The position numbers and the translations under genes are program-made. DNA of 6,993 nucleotides from Xanthobacteraceae bacterium (GTDB lineage: Bacteria; Pseudomonadota; Alphaproteobacteria; Rhizobiales; Xanthobacteraceae), in the NCBI GenBank assembly GCA_030648135.1, contig JAUSIF010000359.1:1-6993 (forward strand), given 5' to 3'. Every line of letters starts with the position of its first letter. Position 1 is the stretch's first letter. The notes beneath the pieces were generated by a model that worked only from the letters and a program-made list of their open reading frames with translations, did not search any database and was not told where the DNA came from. This document shows, one piece after another, positions 1 to 5,794 of the stretch.

Positions 1-160
1 CTGCCTTTTTGTCTTTCGCCGCGAGCTCCACGTCGAACACCTTGCCCTGGCGCACGCTGATAACTCCTTCCACGCCGAGCGACTTCAGCGCGCCCTCGAT
101 CGCCTTGCCTTGCGGATCGAGCACGCCCGGCTTCAAAGTGACGGTCACGCGCGCTTTCAT
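1..160 (-). CDS. purS: PurS, phosphoribosylformylglycinamidine synthase small subunit (partial, 3' end outside window)
   Basis: PurS is the small subunit of the three-part FGAM synthase (PurS-PurQ-PurL). That enzyme makes formylglycinamidine ribonucleotide from FGAR, glutamine and ATP in the cytoplasm. Organisms with a single large PurL lack PurS. The first 53 residues are visible. They begin MKARVTVTLKPGVLDPQGKA, which is the family's N-terminal beta strand and the conserved 'KPGVLDPQG' turn, followed by a helix (AIEGALKSLG) and a second strand (VRQGKVFDVEL). The family is usually about 80 residues, so roughly a third is missing beyond the left edge. The start at 160 is supported by a GGAG Shine-Dalgarno (complement of 169-172) eight bases upstream. 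The gene lies downstream of purC in the same orientation, with a strong stem-loop between them. purQ and purL probably follow outside the window. Confidence 0.93.
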   Translation of the reverse strand, partial: MKARVTVTLKPGVLDPQGKAIEGALKSLGVEGVISVRQGKVFDVELAAKDKKA

Positions 161-180
161 CCTCGTTTCTCCGGAAACGG

Positions 181-205
181 CGACGGGGGCGAAGGGCCCC
201 CGCCG
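181..205 (-). other. Stem-loop in the purC-purS intercistronic gap
   Basis: Read on the purC/purS sense strand, bases 205-196 and 190-181 form a 10-bp GC-rich stem with one G-U pair and a five-base loop (191-195, CCUUC). No T-run follows, so it does not look like a simple intrinsic terminator. It ends about nine bases before the GGAG Shine-Dalgarno of purS. It could protect the 3' end of purC mRNA, reduce expression between the two cistrons, or affect ribosome access to purS. The structure is seen in the sequence; its role is inferred. Confidence 0.55.
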
Positions 206-230
206 AGACGCAGGACGCGAGGCCGCGGTT

Positions 231-308
231 CTATTGCACCAGCACGGGCCCGCGGCCCTGCGGCGGCTCGTTCTCCGACATGATGCCGAGCCGGCGCGCC
301 ACATCGGT
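231..308 (-). pseudogene. purC: Orphaned C-terminal tail of PurC, in frame after a premature stop
   Basis: Directly after the TAA at 309-311, the purC reading frame continues for 25 more codons to a TAG at 231-233. It starts TDVARRLGIMSENEPP and ends GPVLVQ. This matches the usual alphaproteobacterial PurC C-terminus, where 'EAY-x-EVARRLGI' is followed by a short proline/glycine-rich tail. Counting the stop codon as one residue, purC from 995 to this TAG would encode 254 residues, the normal length for this clade. No frameshift is needed: a single base change from TAC or TAT to TAA explains the break. Unless the stop is read through or is a sequence error, this segment is not translated. Confidence 0.85.
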
Positions 309-995
309 TTAGGCCTCGATCTGCCCGCCGCGGTCGCGGCGGAAGCGGTCCTTGTCGAGCTTCTCGTTGGTCTTCATGTCCCACAGCCGGCAGGTGTCCG
401 GGCTGATCTCGTCGGCCACCACGATGCGCATCATGTCGTTTTCCCACAGCCGGCCGCACTCGATCTTGAAATCGACCAAGCGGATGCCGACGCCAAGGAA
501 CAGCCCGGTGAGGAAGTCGTTGACGCGGATCGCGAGCGCGATGATGTCGTCGATCTCCTGGGTGGTGGCCCAGCCGAAGGCGGTGATGTGCTCCTCCGAC
601 ACCATCGGATCGCCGAGCTCGTCCTTTTTGTAATAGAATTCGATGATTGAGCGCGGCAATTGCGTACCTTCCTCGATCCCGAGCCGGGTCGCCATCGAGC
701 CGGCGGCGACGTTCCGCACCACCACTTCGAGCGGAATGATCTCGACTTCGCGAATCAGCTGCTCGCGCATGTTGAGCCGGCGAATGAAATGGGTGGGCAC
801 GCCGATCTCGTTCAGGCGCTGGAACACGTATTCGGAAATGCGGTTGTTGAGCACGCCCTTGCCGTCCACCACTTCGTGTTTCTTGGCGTTGAAGGCGGTA
901 GCGTCGTCCTTGAAATGCTGGATCAGGGTGGCCGGCTCGGGTCCTTCGTACAGGATCTTCGCCTTGCCCTCGTAGATTTTGCGACGGCGGCTCAT
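309..995 (-). CDS. purC: SAICAR synthetase PurC, C-terminally truncated by an in-frame stop
   Basis: PurC (phosphoribosylaminoimidazole-succinocarboxamide synthase) joins aspartate to CAIR using ATP, a cytoplasmic step of de novo IMP synthesis. Visible family motifs are the N-terminal nucleotide-binding hairpin IYEGKAK (residues 7-13), the first signature LEVVVRNVAAGS (89-100), the second signature LVDFKIECG (173-181), and DEISPDTCRLWD (195-206). The frame stops after 228 residues, at the position of a conserved tyrosine in the last helix; the family tail continues in frame to 231. I chose the start at 995 (MSRRRKIYEG) because it is the usual family N-terminus and gives 254 residues when the stop is ignored. 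A start at 1025 (MDFLKPRYTP) adds ten residues and has a GGAG about 12 bases upstream, so it remains possible. Residues 222 (Arg) and 225 (Gln) are leucines in the homologues I recall. Activity of the shortened protein is uncertain. Confidence 0.93.
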   Translation of the reverse strand: MSRRRKIYEGKAKILYEGPEPATLIQHFKDDATAFNAKKHEVVDGKGVLNNRISEYVFQRLNEIGVPTHFIRRLNMREQLIREVEIIPLEVVVRNVAAGSMATRLGIEEGTQLPRSIIEFYYKKDELGDPMVSEEHITAFGWATTQEIDDIIALAIRVNDFLTGLFLGVGIRLVDFKIECGRLWENDMMRIVVADEISPDTCRLWDMKTNEKLDKDRFRRDRGGQIEA

Positions 996-1183
996 GGGGG
1001 TGTACCGTGGTTTCAGAAAATCCATTGTCGGCGAGGACTCCGATGAGACTCAAGCCACGCAAACCGATCAGGCGGGGCTGCAAGCGGGGCGGACAGGTCT
1101 CGTGCGCTGTATACGCCCTTGTATGAACCCTAGCCGATCGAATCCGCGAGCACAATGCAACGCCTGAGGCAGTCCACCGCGCC

Positions 1184-1211
1184 GATCCCTTGGGCCGCAG
1201 CCTAAGGGATC
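1184..1211. repeat. Inverted repeat with 11-bp stem (hairpin or operator)
   Basis: GATCCCTTGGG (1184-1194) pairs with CCTAAGGGATC (1201-1211) around a six-base loop. Eight outer pairs are perfect, then comes one G-T position, then two more pairs. No T-run follows on either strand, so it is not a standard terminator. It sits about 190 bp from the purC start and about 195 bp from the zeta gene start. It may be a protein-binding palindrome or an RNA hairpin in one of the two leaders. The structure is seen; any function is unknown. Confidence 0.5.
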
Positions 1212-1248
1212 AAACGGATAGGAGCGGGCCGGTAACACCGCTTTGATC
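1208..1248. repeat. Second inverted repeat sharing an arm with the 1184-1211 repeat
   Basis: GATCAAA (1208-1214) is perfectly complementary to TTTGATC (1242-1248). Inside it, GCGG (1224-1227) can pair with CCGC (1238-1241). Bases 1208-1211 also form the end of the right arm of the repeat at 1184-1211, so the two hairpins cannot both form fully in one RNA. With only seven plus four pairs and a long internal loop it is weaker than the first. It may be fortuitous. Confidence 0.3.
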
Positions 1249-1325
1249 GACCGGCAGCCTCGATTCGGTGAGGCGACCGATGGCTCGCTCGATCCTCAAG
1301 CTCTCAGCCGTACCGCCTGTCACTG

Positions 1326-1352
1326 TTGATCCGGCGGTGGCGGCCCTATATG
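1326..1352 (+). promoter_or_regulatory. Possible promoter for the zeta-subunit gene
   Basis: TTGATC (1326-1331) and TATATG (1347-1352) resemble -35 and -10 hexamers, each matching about four of six consensus bases, with a short 15-base spacer. Transcription would begin near 1359, giving a leader of about 47 bases before the ATG at 1406. It would start downstream of the upstream in-frame ATG at 1268, in agreement with the chosen start. The match is weak and is only a suggestion. Confidence 0.25.
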
Positions 1353-1391
1353 CAAGGCGTCTTTGGCGGGCGCGGCCTTATCCGGCCGCTC

Positions 1392-1395
1392 GGAG
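1392..1395 (+). promoter_or_regulatory. Shine-Dalgarno deciding the zeta-subunit start
   Basis: GGAG lies ten bases upstream of the ATG at 1406. This supports the family-typical start (MTTFDKRE) over the ATG at 1268, which would add 46 residues without family resemblance. Confidence 0.6.
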
Positions 1396-1405
1396 CATGT
1401 TGGCA

Positions 1406-1732
1406 ATGACCACTTTCGACAAACGCGAAGAAGGCTTCGAGAAGAAATACGCCCACGACGAAGAGCTGCGCTTCAAGGCCACGGCCCGGCGCAACAAGCT
1501 CTTCGGATTATGGGCGGCCGAGAAGCTCGGGCTCAAGGGCGCGGAAGCCGATTCCTACGCCAAGAGCGTCGTGATCGTCGACTTCGAGGAAGGGGGCGAC
1601 AACGACGTTTTCCGCAAGGTGCGCAAGGACCTCGACGTCAAGGGCGTGAGCGATGTGCCGGACCAGCGGCTTCGGCAGATGATGGACGAATTGCTGGCCA
1701 AGGCCGTCGAGGATATCAAGGCCGGGCGTTGA
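1406..1732 (+). CDS. DUF1476 protein, F1Fo-ATPase inhibitor zeta-subunit family
   Basis: This 108-residue protein belongs to DUF1476, the family of the zeta subunit described in Paracoccus denitrificans. That subunit binds F1-ATPase and blocks ATP hydrolysis, a role similar to mitochondrial IF1. Family hallmarks are the N-terminus MTTFDKREEGFEKKYAHDEE, the segment FKATARRNKLFGLWAAEKLG (about residues 23-42), and the acidic middle VVIVDFEEGGDNDVFRKV followed by a helical C-terminus. The N-terminal stretch is charged and probably flexible, as expected for the inhibitory arm. The protein is soluble and has no signal peptide. In the family the gene is commonly away from the atp operon, as here. 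The aldolase gene starts 27 bases downstream on the same strand, so the two may share a transcript. Family membership is clear; inhibitory potency varies among species and cannot be judged here. Confidence 0.9.
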   Translation: MTTFDKREEGFEKKYAHDEELRFKATARRNKLFGLWAAEKLGLKGAEADSYAKSVVIVDFEEGGDNDVFRKVRKDLDVKGVSDVPDQRLRQMMDELLAKAVEDIKAGR

Positions 1733-1759
1733 GCCGGTAGTCGCCGATTCGAGGCGCTG

Positions 1760-2569
1760 ATGGCCGAAACCGCCGCTCCCCTCGGGCTCGCCGGGCGATT
1801 GCGCGCCGGCGAGACCGTATTTAATCTCTGGACCACGCTGCCGCATCCCGCGATCATCCAGGCCGCCGCCCGCGCCGGCTTCCGCTCCATCACCTGCGAC
1901 TTCCAGCACGGCCTCTATACCTTCGAAGGCTTCGTGAACTGCGTCGCCACCGCGGCGGCGTTCGACATGTCGGTGGTGGCGCGGGTTCCGACCCGCGACC
2001 ATCCGCTCGCGAGCCGGCTCTTGGACGCGGGCGCCGGCGCGGTGATCATGCCGATGGTCAATTCGGCGGCCGATGCGCGCGCGCTGGTGGAGGCGACCAA
2101 GTTCCCGCCGCTCGGCATGCGCAGCTGGGGCCCGCACACCGCGGTCACCTTCTCGGGCCTGGAGCGCACCGCTTATCTGCACCAGGCCAATGAATTCACC
2201 CTTGCCTTCGCCATGATTGAGACCGAGGAGGCGGTCAGCCATCTCGATGGCATTCTCACTACCCCCGGTATCGACGGCATCTTCATCGGCCCGAGCGACC
2301 TGTCGGTGTCGTTGACGCGCGGCCGGCATGTGGAGTCTACGCAACCGCCGCTGATCGCGATGCTCGAAAAGGTGCTGGTGATGGTGCTGCGGCATGGGAA
2401 GTTCGCCGGTGTCTTCGCGGGCAATGCCGATCAAGCCCGCGAATATGCAGCCCGCGGCTTCAAGCTGGTCGCGATGGGCACCGATCTCGGCTTCCTGCGC
2501 CGCGCCGCCGAGAACGCGCTCGCCCGCGCCAAGGGTGAGGCGCCGCTGACCGACAAACAGCCGTTCTGA
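1760..2569 (+). CDS. HpcH/HpaI-family class II aldolase
   Basis: This 269-residue protein is a metal-dependent pyruvate aldolase of the HpcH/HpaI family, a (beta/alpha)8 barrel. Members reversibly cleave 4-hydroxy-2-oxoacids into pyruvate and an aldehyde; known substrates include 4-hydroxy-2-oxoheptanedioate and 2-keto-3-deoxy sugars acids. Residues aligning with the HpaI active site are Asp47 and His50 (in CDFQHG), Arg75 (in VVARVP), the metal ligands Glu154 (in AMIETEEAV) and Asp180 (in IGPSDLS), and the loop FPPLGMRSWGP (115-125). Gln49 replaces the glutamate of E. coli HpaI, a change I recall as common in the 'DMQHG' subfamily. The substrate cannot be read from the sequence, and no neighbouring aromatic- or sugar-acid catabolic gene helps. 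The start has a GAGG (1751-1754) five bases upstream. No signal peptide is seen. It converges with purB, with only 47 bp between stops. Confidence 0.9.
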   Translation: MAETAAPLGLAGRLRAGETVFNLWTTLPHPAIIQAAARAGFRSITCDFQHGLYTFEGFVNCVATAAAFDMSVVARVPTRDHPLASRLLDAGAGAVIMPMVNSAADARALVEATKFPPLGMRSWGPHTAVTFSGLERTAYLHQANEFTLAFAMIETEEAVSHLDGILTTPGIDGIFIGPSDLSVSLTRGRHVESTQPPLIAMLEKVLVMVLRHGKFAGVFAGNADQAREYAARGFKLVAMGTDLGFLRRAAENALARAKGEAPLTDKQPF

Positions 2570-2616
2570 TCGTTACGCCGGAAGGAAGCGGTTACGCGCG
2601 CTTTGAGGGCGGCCGC

Positions 2617-3924
2617 TCACGCCTTGCCGAAAACCCGTTCGAAGATCGCATCGACGTGCTTCAAGTGATGATTCAAGTCGAAGCAGGCTTCAAGTTCCGA
2701 TTCACCAAGCTTTTGAATCACTTCCTTGTCGGCCTTGAGTAATTGCAGGAAATCGCCTTGGCCGGCCCAGGCCTTCATGGCGTTTCTCTGCACCAGCTTA
2801 TAAGCGTCCTCGCGGGCGAGGCCCGTTTTCGTGAGCGCCAACAACACGTCCTCGGAATGGACCAGGCCGCCGAGGGAGGCGAGATTCTTCTTCATGGTCT
2901 CCGGATAGACGATGAGCTTGTCGACGATCTCGGCCAGGCGCGCGAGCGCGAAGTCGAGGGTGATCGTCGCATCCGGCCCGATCATGCGCTCGACCGAGGA
3001 GTGCGAAATGTCACGCTCGTGCCAGAGCGCCACGTTCTCGAGCGCCGGCGTCACATAGGCGCGCACCAGGCGCGCAAGCCCGGTGACGTTCTCCGACAGC
3101 ACCGGATTGCGCTTGTGCGGCATGGCCGAGGAGCCTTTCTGGCCTTCGGCGAAATATTCCTCGGCCTCGCGCACTTCGGTGCGCTGCAAATGGCGAAATT
3201 CGGTCGCCAGCCGCTCGGCGGAGGCGGCGATGACGGCAAGCGTCGCGAAGAACATGGCGTGGCGGTCGCGCGGGATCACCTGGGTGGAGATCGGCTCGAC
3301 CGCGAGCCCCATTTGCTTGGCCACGTGCGCTTCCACCTTTGGATCGACATGGGCGAAGGTGCCGACCGCGCCGGAGATGGCGCAGCTCGCGATCTCGGCC
3401 CGCGCCGCCAAGAGCCGCGTGCGGGCGCGCGCGAATTCGGCATAAGCGGAAGCGAGCTTGAGGCCGAAGGTCGTGGGCTCGGCATGGATGCCGTGGGAGC
3501 GCCCGACGCAGACGGTTTTTTTGTGCTCGACGGCGCGACGCTTCAGGGCCGCGAGCAGGCGGTCGAGATCGGCGATGAGCAGATCGGCGGCGCGCGCGAG
3601 CTGCACCGCGAAACAGGTGTCGAGCACGTCGGAAGAGGTCATGCCGAGATGCACGAAGCGCGCCTCGGGTCCGACGATCTCGGCCAAGTGGGTGAGGAAC
3701 GCGATGACGTCGTGCTTGACCTCGCGTTCGATCGCGTCGATGCGCGCGGGATCGAACTTCGCGTTCTTGCCCTTGTCCCAGATTTTCTTGGCGGCGTCCT
3801 TCGGGATCGTGCCGAGCACCGCCATGGCGTCGGCGGCGTGGGCCTCGATCTCGAACCAGATGCGGAACCGCGTCTCGGGCGACCAGATGGCGGCGGCTTC
3901 GGGCCGTGAATAGCGCGGGATCAT
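2617..3924 (-). CDS. purB: Adenylosuccinate lyase PurB
   Basis: PurB catalyses two fumarate-releasing steps: SAICAR to AICAR in IMP synthesis, and adenylosuccinate to AMP. It belongs to the homotetrameric fumarase/aspartase superfamily. The 435-residue product carries the three superfamily conserved regions: GMTSSDVLDT (94-103), GRSHGIHAEPTTFG (141-154, with His144 the likely general acid), and the flexible-loop signature GSSAMPHKRNP (264-274, with the likely catalytic base serine at 265 or 266). The N-terminus MIPRYSRPEAAAIWS is typical of alphaproteobacterial PurB. I therefore start at 3924; the ATG at 3978 would add 18 non-family residues and overlap rpe. The rpe stop is TGA, then one base, then this ATG, and there is no good Shine-Dalgarno, so translational coupling to rpe is likely. 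PurB uses the product of PurC, whose truncated gene lies elsewhere in this window. Confidence 0.96.
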   Translation of the reverse strand: MIPRYSRPEAAAIWSPETRFRIWFEIEAHAADAMAVLGTIPKDAAKKIWDKGKNAKFDPARIDAIEREVKHDVIAFLTHLAEIVGPEARFVHLGMTSSDVLDTCFAVQLARAADLLIADLDRLLAALKRRAVEHKKTVCVGRSHGIHAEPTTFGLKLASAYAEFARARTRLLAARAEIASCAISGAVGTFAHVDPKVEAHVAKQMGLAVEPISTQVIPRDRHAMFFATLAVIAASAERLATEFRHLQRTEVREAEEYFAEGQKGSSAMPHKRNPVLSENVTGLARLVRAYVTPALENVALWHERDISHSSVERMIGPDATITLDFALARLAEIVDKLIVYPETMKKNLASLGGLVHSEDVLLALTKTGLAREDAYKLVQRNAMKAWAGQGDFLQLLKADKEVIQKLGESELEACFDLNHHLKHVDAIFERVFGKA

Positions 3925-3925
3925 T

Positions 3926-4606
3926 TCAGGCCGCGGCGCGCCGGCAGGCCGCGCGCAAGGCGCCGATGCGCGCCGCATAGGCCTCGCGCCCGCCGGCGCC
4001 GAAGATAGCCGAGCCCGCCACCAGCACGTTCGCGCCCGCCGCGGTGACGAGCGGCGCGGTCTCCGGCGTGATCCCGCCGTCGACCTCCAGATCGATCGGC
4101 CGGTCGCCGATCATGCCTTTCAGCGCGCGCACCTTGTCGACCACGGCCGGAATGAAGGACTGGCCGCCGAAGCCCGGGTTCACGGTCATGGCGAGCACGA
4201 GGTCGACCTTGTCGATCACGTATTCGATCGAGCTTTCCGGCGTCGCCGGATTGAGCGCCACGCCGGCGCGCTTGCCGAGCGAGCGGATCACGGAGAGCGA
4301 GCGCTCCAGATGCGGTCCGGCCTCCGGATGGATGGTGATGATGTCGGCGCCGGCCTCGGCGAAGGCCGCGAGATAGGGGTCGGCCGGGGCGATCATCAGG
4401 TGTACGTCGAGCGGCTTCTTGGTGAGGGGACGGAGCGCCTTCACCACCGCGGCGCCGATGGTGATGTTGGGCACGAAATGTCCGTCCATCACGTCGACGT
4501 GGATCCAGTCGCAGCCAGCGGCCTCGACCGCGCGCACTTCCTCGCCCAGCCGTGCGAAATCGGCGGCAAGGATCGACGGCGCGACGAGAAGCGGGCGACT
4601 CGACAT
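3926..4606 (-). CDS. rpe: Ribulose-phosphate 3-epimerase
   Basis: Rpe interconverts ribulose-5-phosphate and xylulose-5-phosphate in the pentose-phosphate pathway, and in the Calvin cycle where present. The 226-residue length is typical for this (beta/alpha)8 barrel. Visible features are the N-terminal APSILAADFARL with Ser11, the signature HVDVMDGHFVPN (36-47), DVHLMI (67-72), the flexible-loop MTVNPGFGGQSF (140-151), and EVDGGI (174-179). The metal ligands are His36, Asp38, His69 and Asp176, with Asp38 and Asp176 as the acid/base pair; all are present. AGSAIF (197-202) forms the phosphate-binding end. It lies 63 bases downstream of the peptidase gene and one base upstream of purB on the same strand. 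Its placement with purB links pentose-phosphate supply to nucleotide synthesis, though that link is inferred. The Shine-Dalgarno is weak. Confidence 0.96.
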   Translation of the reverse strand: MSSRPLLVAPSILAADFARLGEEVRAVEAAGCDWIHVDVMDGHFVPNITIGAAVVKALRPLTKKPLDVHLMIAPADPYLAAFAEAGADIITIHPEAGPHLERSLSVIRSLGKRAGVALNPATPESSIEYVIDKVDLVLAMTVNPGFGGQSFIPAVVDKVRALKGMIGDRPIDLEVDGGITPETAPLVTAAGANVLVAGSAIFGAGGREAYAARIGALRAACRRAAA

Positions 4607-4669
4607 GGGCTATCCACTTGGCCGTACCACGCCGCTCGCCTAACGGGCAACCGCAGGTGAGGAAAATCG

Positions 4670-5659
4670 TTACCGGCGGAAACGCTCGCGCCAGGAAGGC
4701 TGCGCGCCGGGGAGGGGCAATGCCGTCGCTTCATAGACCGCGCGGGCGACGGCGCGGGAAAGGCACGCGCTAGCGGCGGCGCCGAGGCTCGCAAGCTCAT
4801 GGATGGGATCGGCGAGCGGGCGTTTTCCGGTGGCGGCGGCAAAGACGATGTCGCCGTCGAGCGGCGTGTGGATGGGAAAGATCGCCCGCGCGAGGCCGGC
4901 GCCAGCCATGACCGCGAGGCGGGCCGCCTGCGGCTTCGTAAGCGCCGCGTCGGTCGCGATGACGGCGAGGGTGGTATTGGCGCGCGCCGATCCCTTCAAA
5001 TGGGGGACGAGCGCCGCTTTCGGCAAGGGCGAGGGCAGCCCGAGACCACCGAACTCGGCACCGACCTCGAAGGCGGCGGCCCAAAAATGCGGGCCGTCGC
5101 CGATGGTGACCCGGCCGGCGGCATTGACGGCGGCGAGCGCGCCGACCAGCTGGCCGGAATGAATGCGCGCCGAGGCCGAGCCGATCCCGCCTTTCAGGTT
5201 CTCGGTGGTGGTGCCGGTGCCGGCACCGACGCTGCCGAGCGCGAAGTCCACCGCCGCGGTTTTCGCGGCATCGTAGCCAAGCTCGCGATAGGGCGGATAG
5301 CGGCCCCAGGCCTTGTCGCCGGGACCCAAGAGATCGAATAGAATCGCGCCGGGCACGATCGGCACCCGGGCATCGCCGATCTTGAAGCCGCGGCCCTGTT
5401 CGGCGAGGAAGGCCATCACGCCCGACGCAGCATCGAGGCCGAAGGCGGAGCCGCCGGAGAGCGCGATGGCATCGATCTTCTCGACCGTGGCGGCGGGATC
5501 GAGCAGATCGGTCTCGCGCGTGCCGGGCCCGCCGCCGCGGAGATCGCAGCCCGCGACCGCGGGCTCGTCGAACAGGATCGCGGTCACGCCCGAGCCGAGC
5601 TTCTTGTCGCTGGCGTGGCCGACGCGCAGACCGGGAACATCGGTGATGAGATTGCGCAT
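4670..5659 (-). CDS. P1-family (S58, DmpA/NylC-like) N-terminal-nucleophile peptidase
   Basis: This 329-residue protein is of the P1/S58 family, which includes the aminopeptidase DmpA, beta-peptidyl aminopeptidases and the nylon-oligomer hydrolase NylC. These are made as one chain that cleaves itself; the new N-terminal Ser or Thr becomes the nucleophile. The N-terminus MRNLITDVPGLRVGHASD, the CDLRGGGPGTRETDLL segment (38-53) and ALSGGSAFGLDAASGV (66-81) are characteristic. The likely self-cleavage site is Asn228-Thr229 in ANTTLAVIATDA, as in NylC (Asn-Thr), rather than the Gly-Ser of DmpA. No signal peptide is visible, so it is probably cytoplasmic. I chose the start at 5659 from the family N-terminus; an upstream ATG at 5914 would run antisense through ccdA. 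The natural substrate cannot be told. It appears to head the peptidase-rpe-purB transcription unit. Confidence 0.92.
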   Translation of the reverse strand: MRNLITDVPGLRVGHASDKKLGSGVTAILFDEPAVAGCDLRGGGPGTRETDLLDPAATVEKIDAIALSGGSAFGLDAASGVMAFLAEQGRGFKIGDARVPIVPGAILFDLLGPGDKAWGRYPPYRELGYDAAKTAAVDFALGSVGAGTGTTTENLKGGIGSASARIHSGQLVGALAAVNAAGRVTIGDGPHFWAAAFEVGAEFGGLGLPSPLPKAALVPHLKGSARANTTLAVIATDAALTKPQAARLAVMAGAGLARAIFPIHTPLDGDIVFAAATGKRPLADPIHELASLGAAASACLSRAVARAVYEATALPLPGAQPSWRERFRR

Positions 5660-5794
5660 GAACTGATCCAGTGGGCGCGAAGGCTTGCGCGGCTGAGGGC
5701 GGAAAAGCAAGAGAGGAGGGGGGCCGATCACATCCCGGGGAGACCGTGCCCGGCGCGCTTGCGAGTCAGAGCACGACGGCGCATCTCTAGCGCC

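Larger units (their letters stand above)
996..1405. other. Divergent intergenic region between purC and the zeta-subunit gene
   Basis: About 410 bp separate the two divergent genes, so both promoters should lie here. I see no convincing small gene; open frames across it have no recognisable protein features. It contains two overlapping inverted repeats (1184-1211 and 1208-1248), listed separately, and a weak promoter-like pair near 1326-1352 facing the zeta gene. I found no purC promoter that I would defend. A TATACA hexamer exists on the minus strand (complement of 1108-1113), but it has no good -35 partner. Confidence 0.6.

Noticed and set aside
9..650. Long plus-strand open frame over purS and the end of purC
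   Set aside because: Composition is typical of the antisense of a GC-rich gene, and the opposite strand carries clear PurS and PurC.
231..995. Selenocysteine, pyrrolysine or other programmed recoding at the purC stop
   Set aside because: Selenocysteine uses TGA and pyrrolysine TAG, while this is TAA. Family conservation calls for plain tyrosine, so mutation or error is more likely than programmed recoding.
1108..1136. Candidate purC promoter with TATACA on the minus strand
   Set aside because: No acceptable -35 hexamer lies at the proper distance, so the match is not better than chance.
157..1155. 332-residue open frame antisense-shifted across purC
   Set aside because: Same strand as purC but a different frame, rich in Arg, Pro and His, with no recognisable family. 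It is a high-GC shadow of purC.
1508..2434. 308-residue minus-strand open frame over the zeta gene and aldolase gene
   Set aside because: It spans the gap and both real genes on the opposite strand, is rich in His, Arg and Gly, and matches no family.
2570..2616. Terminator between the convergent aldolase gene and purB
   Set aside because: Only short, weak pairings and a repeated GTTACGC are present, with no stable hairpin or T-run.
2743..3909. 388-residue plus-strand open frame antisense to purB
   Set aside because: Long only because GC-rich codons lack stops on the complement. There are no family motifs and it is fully inside purB.
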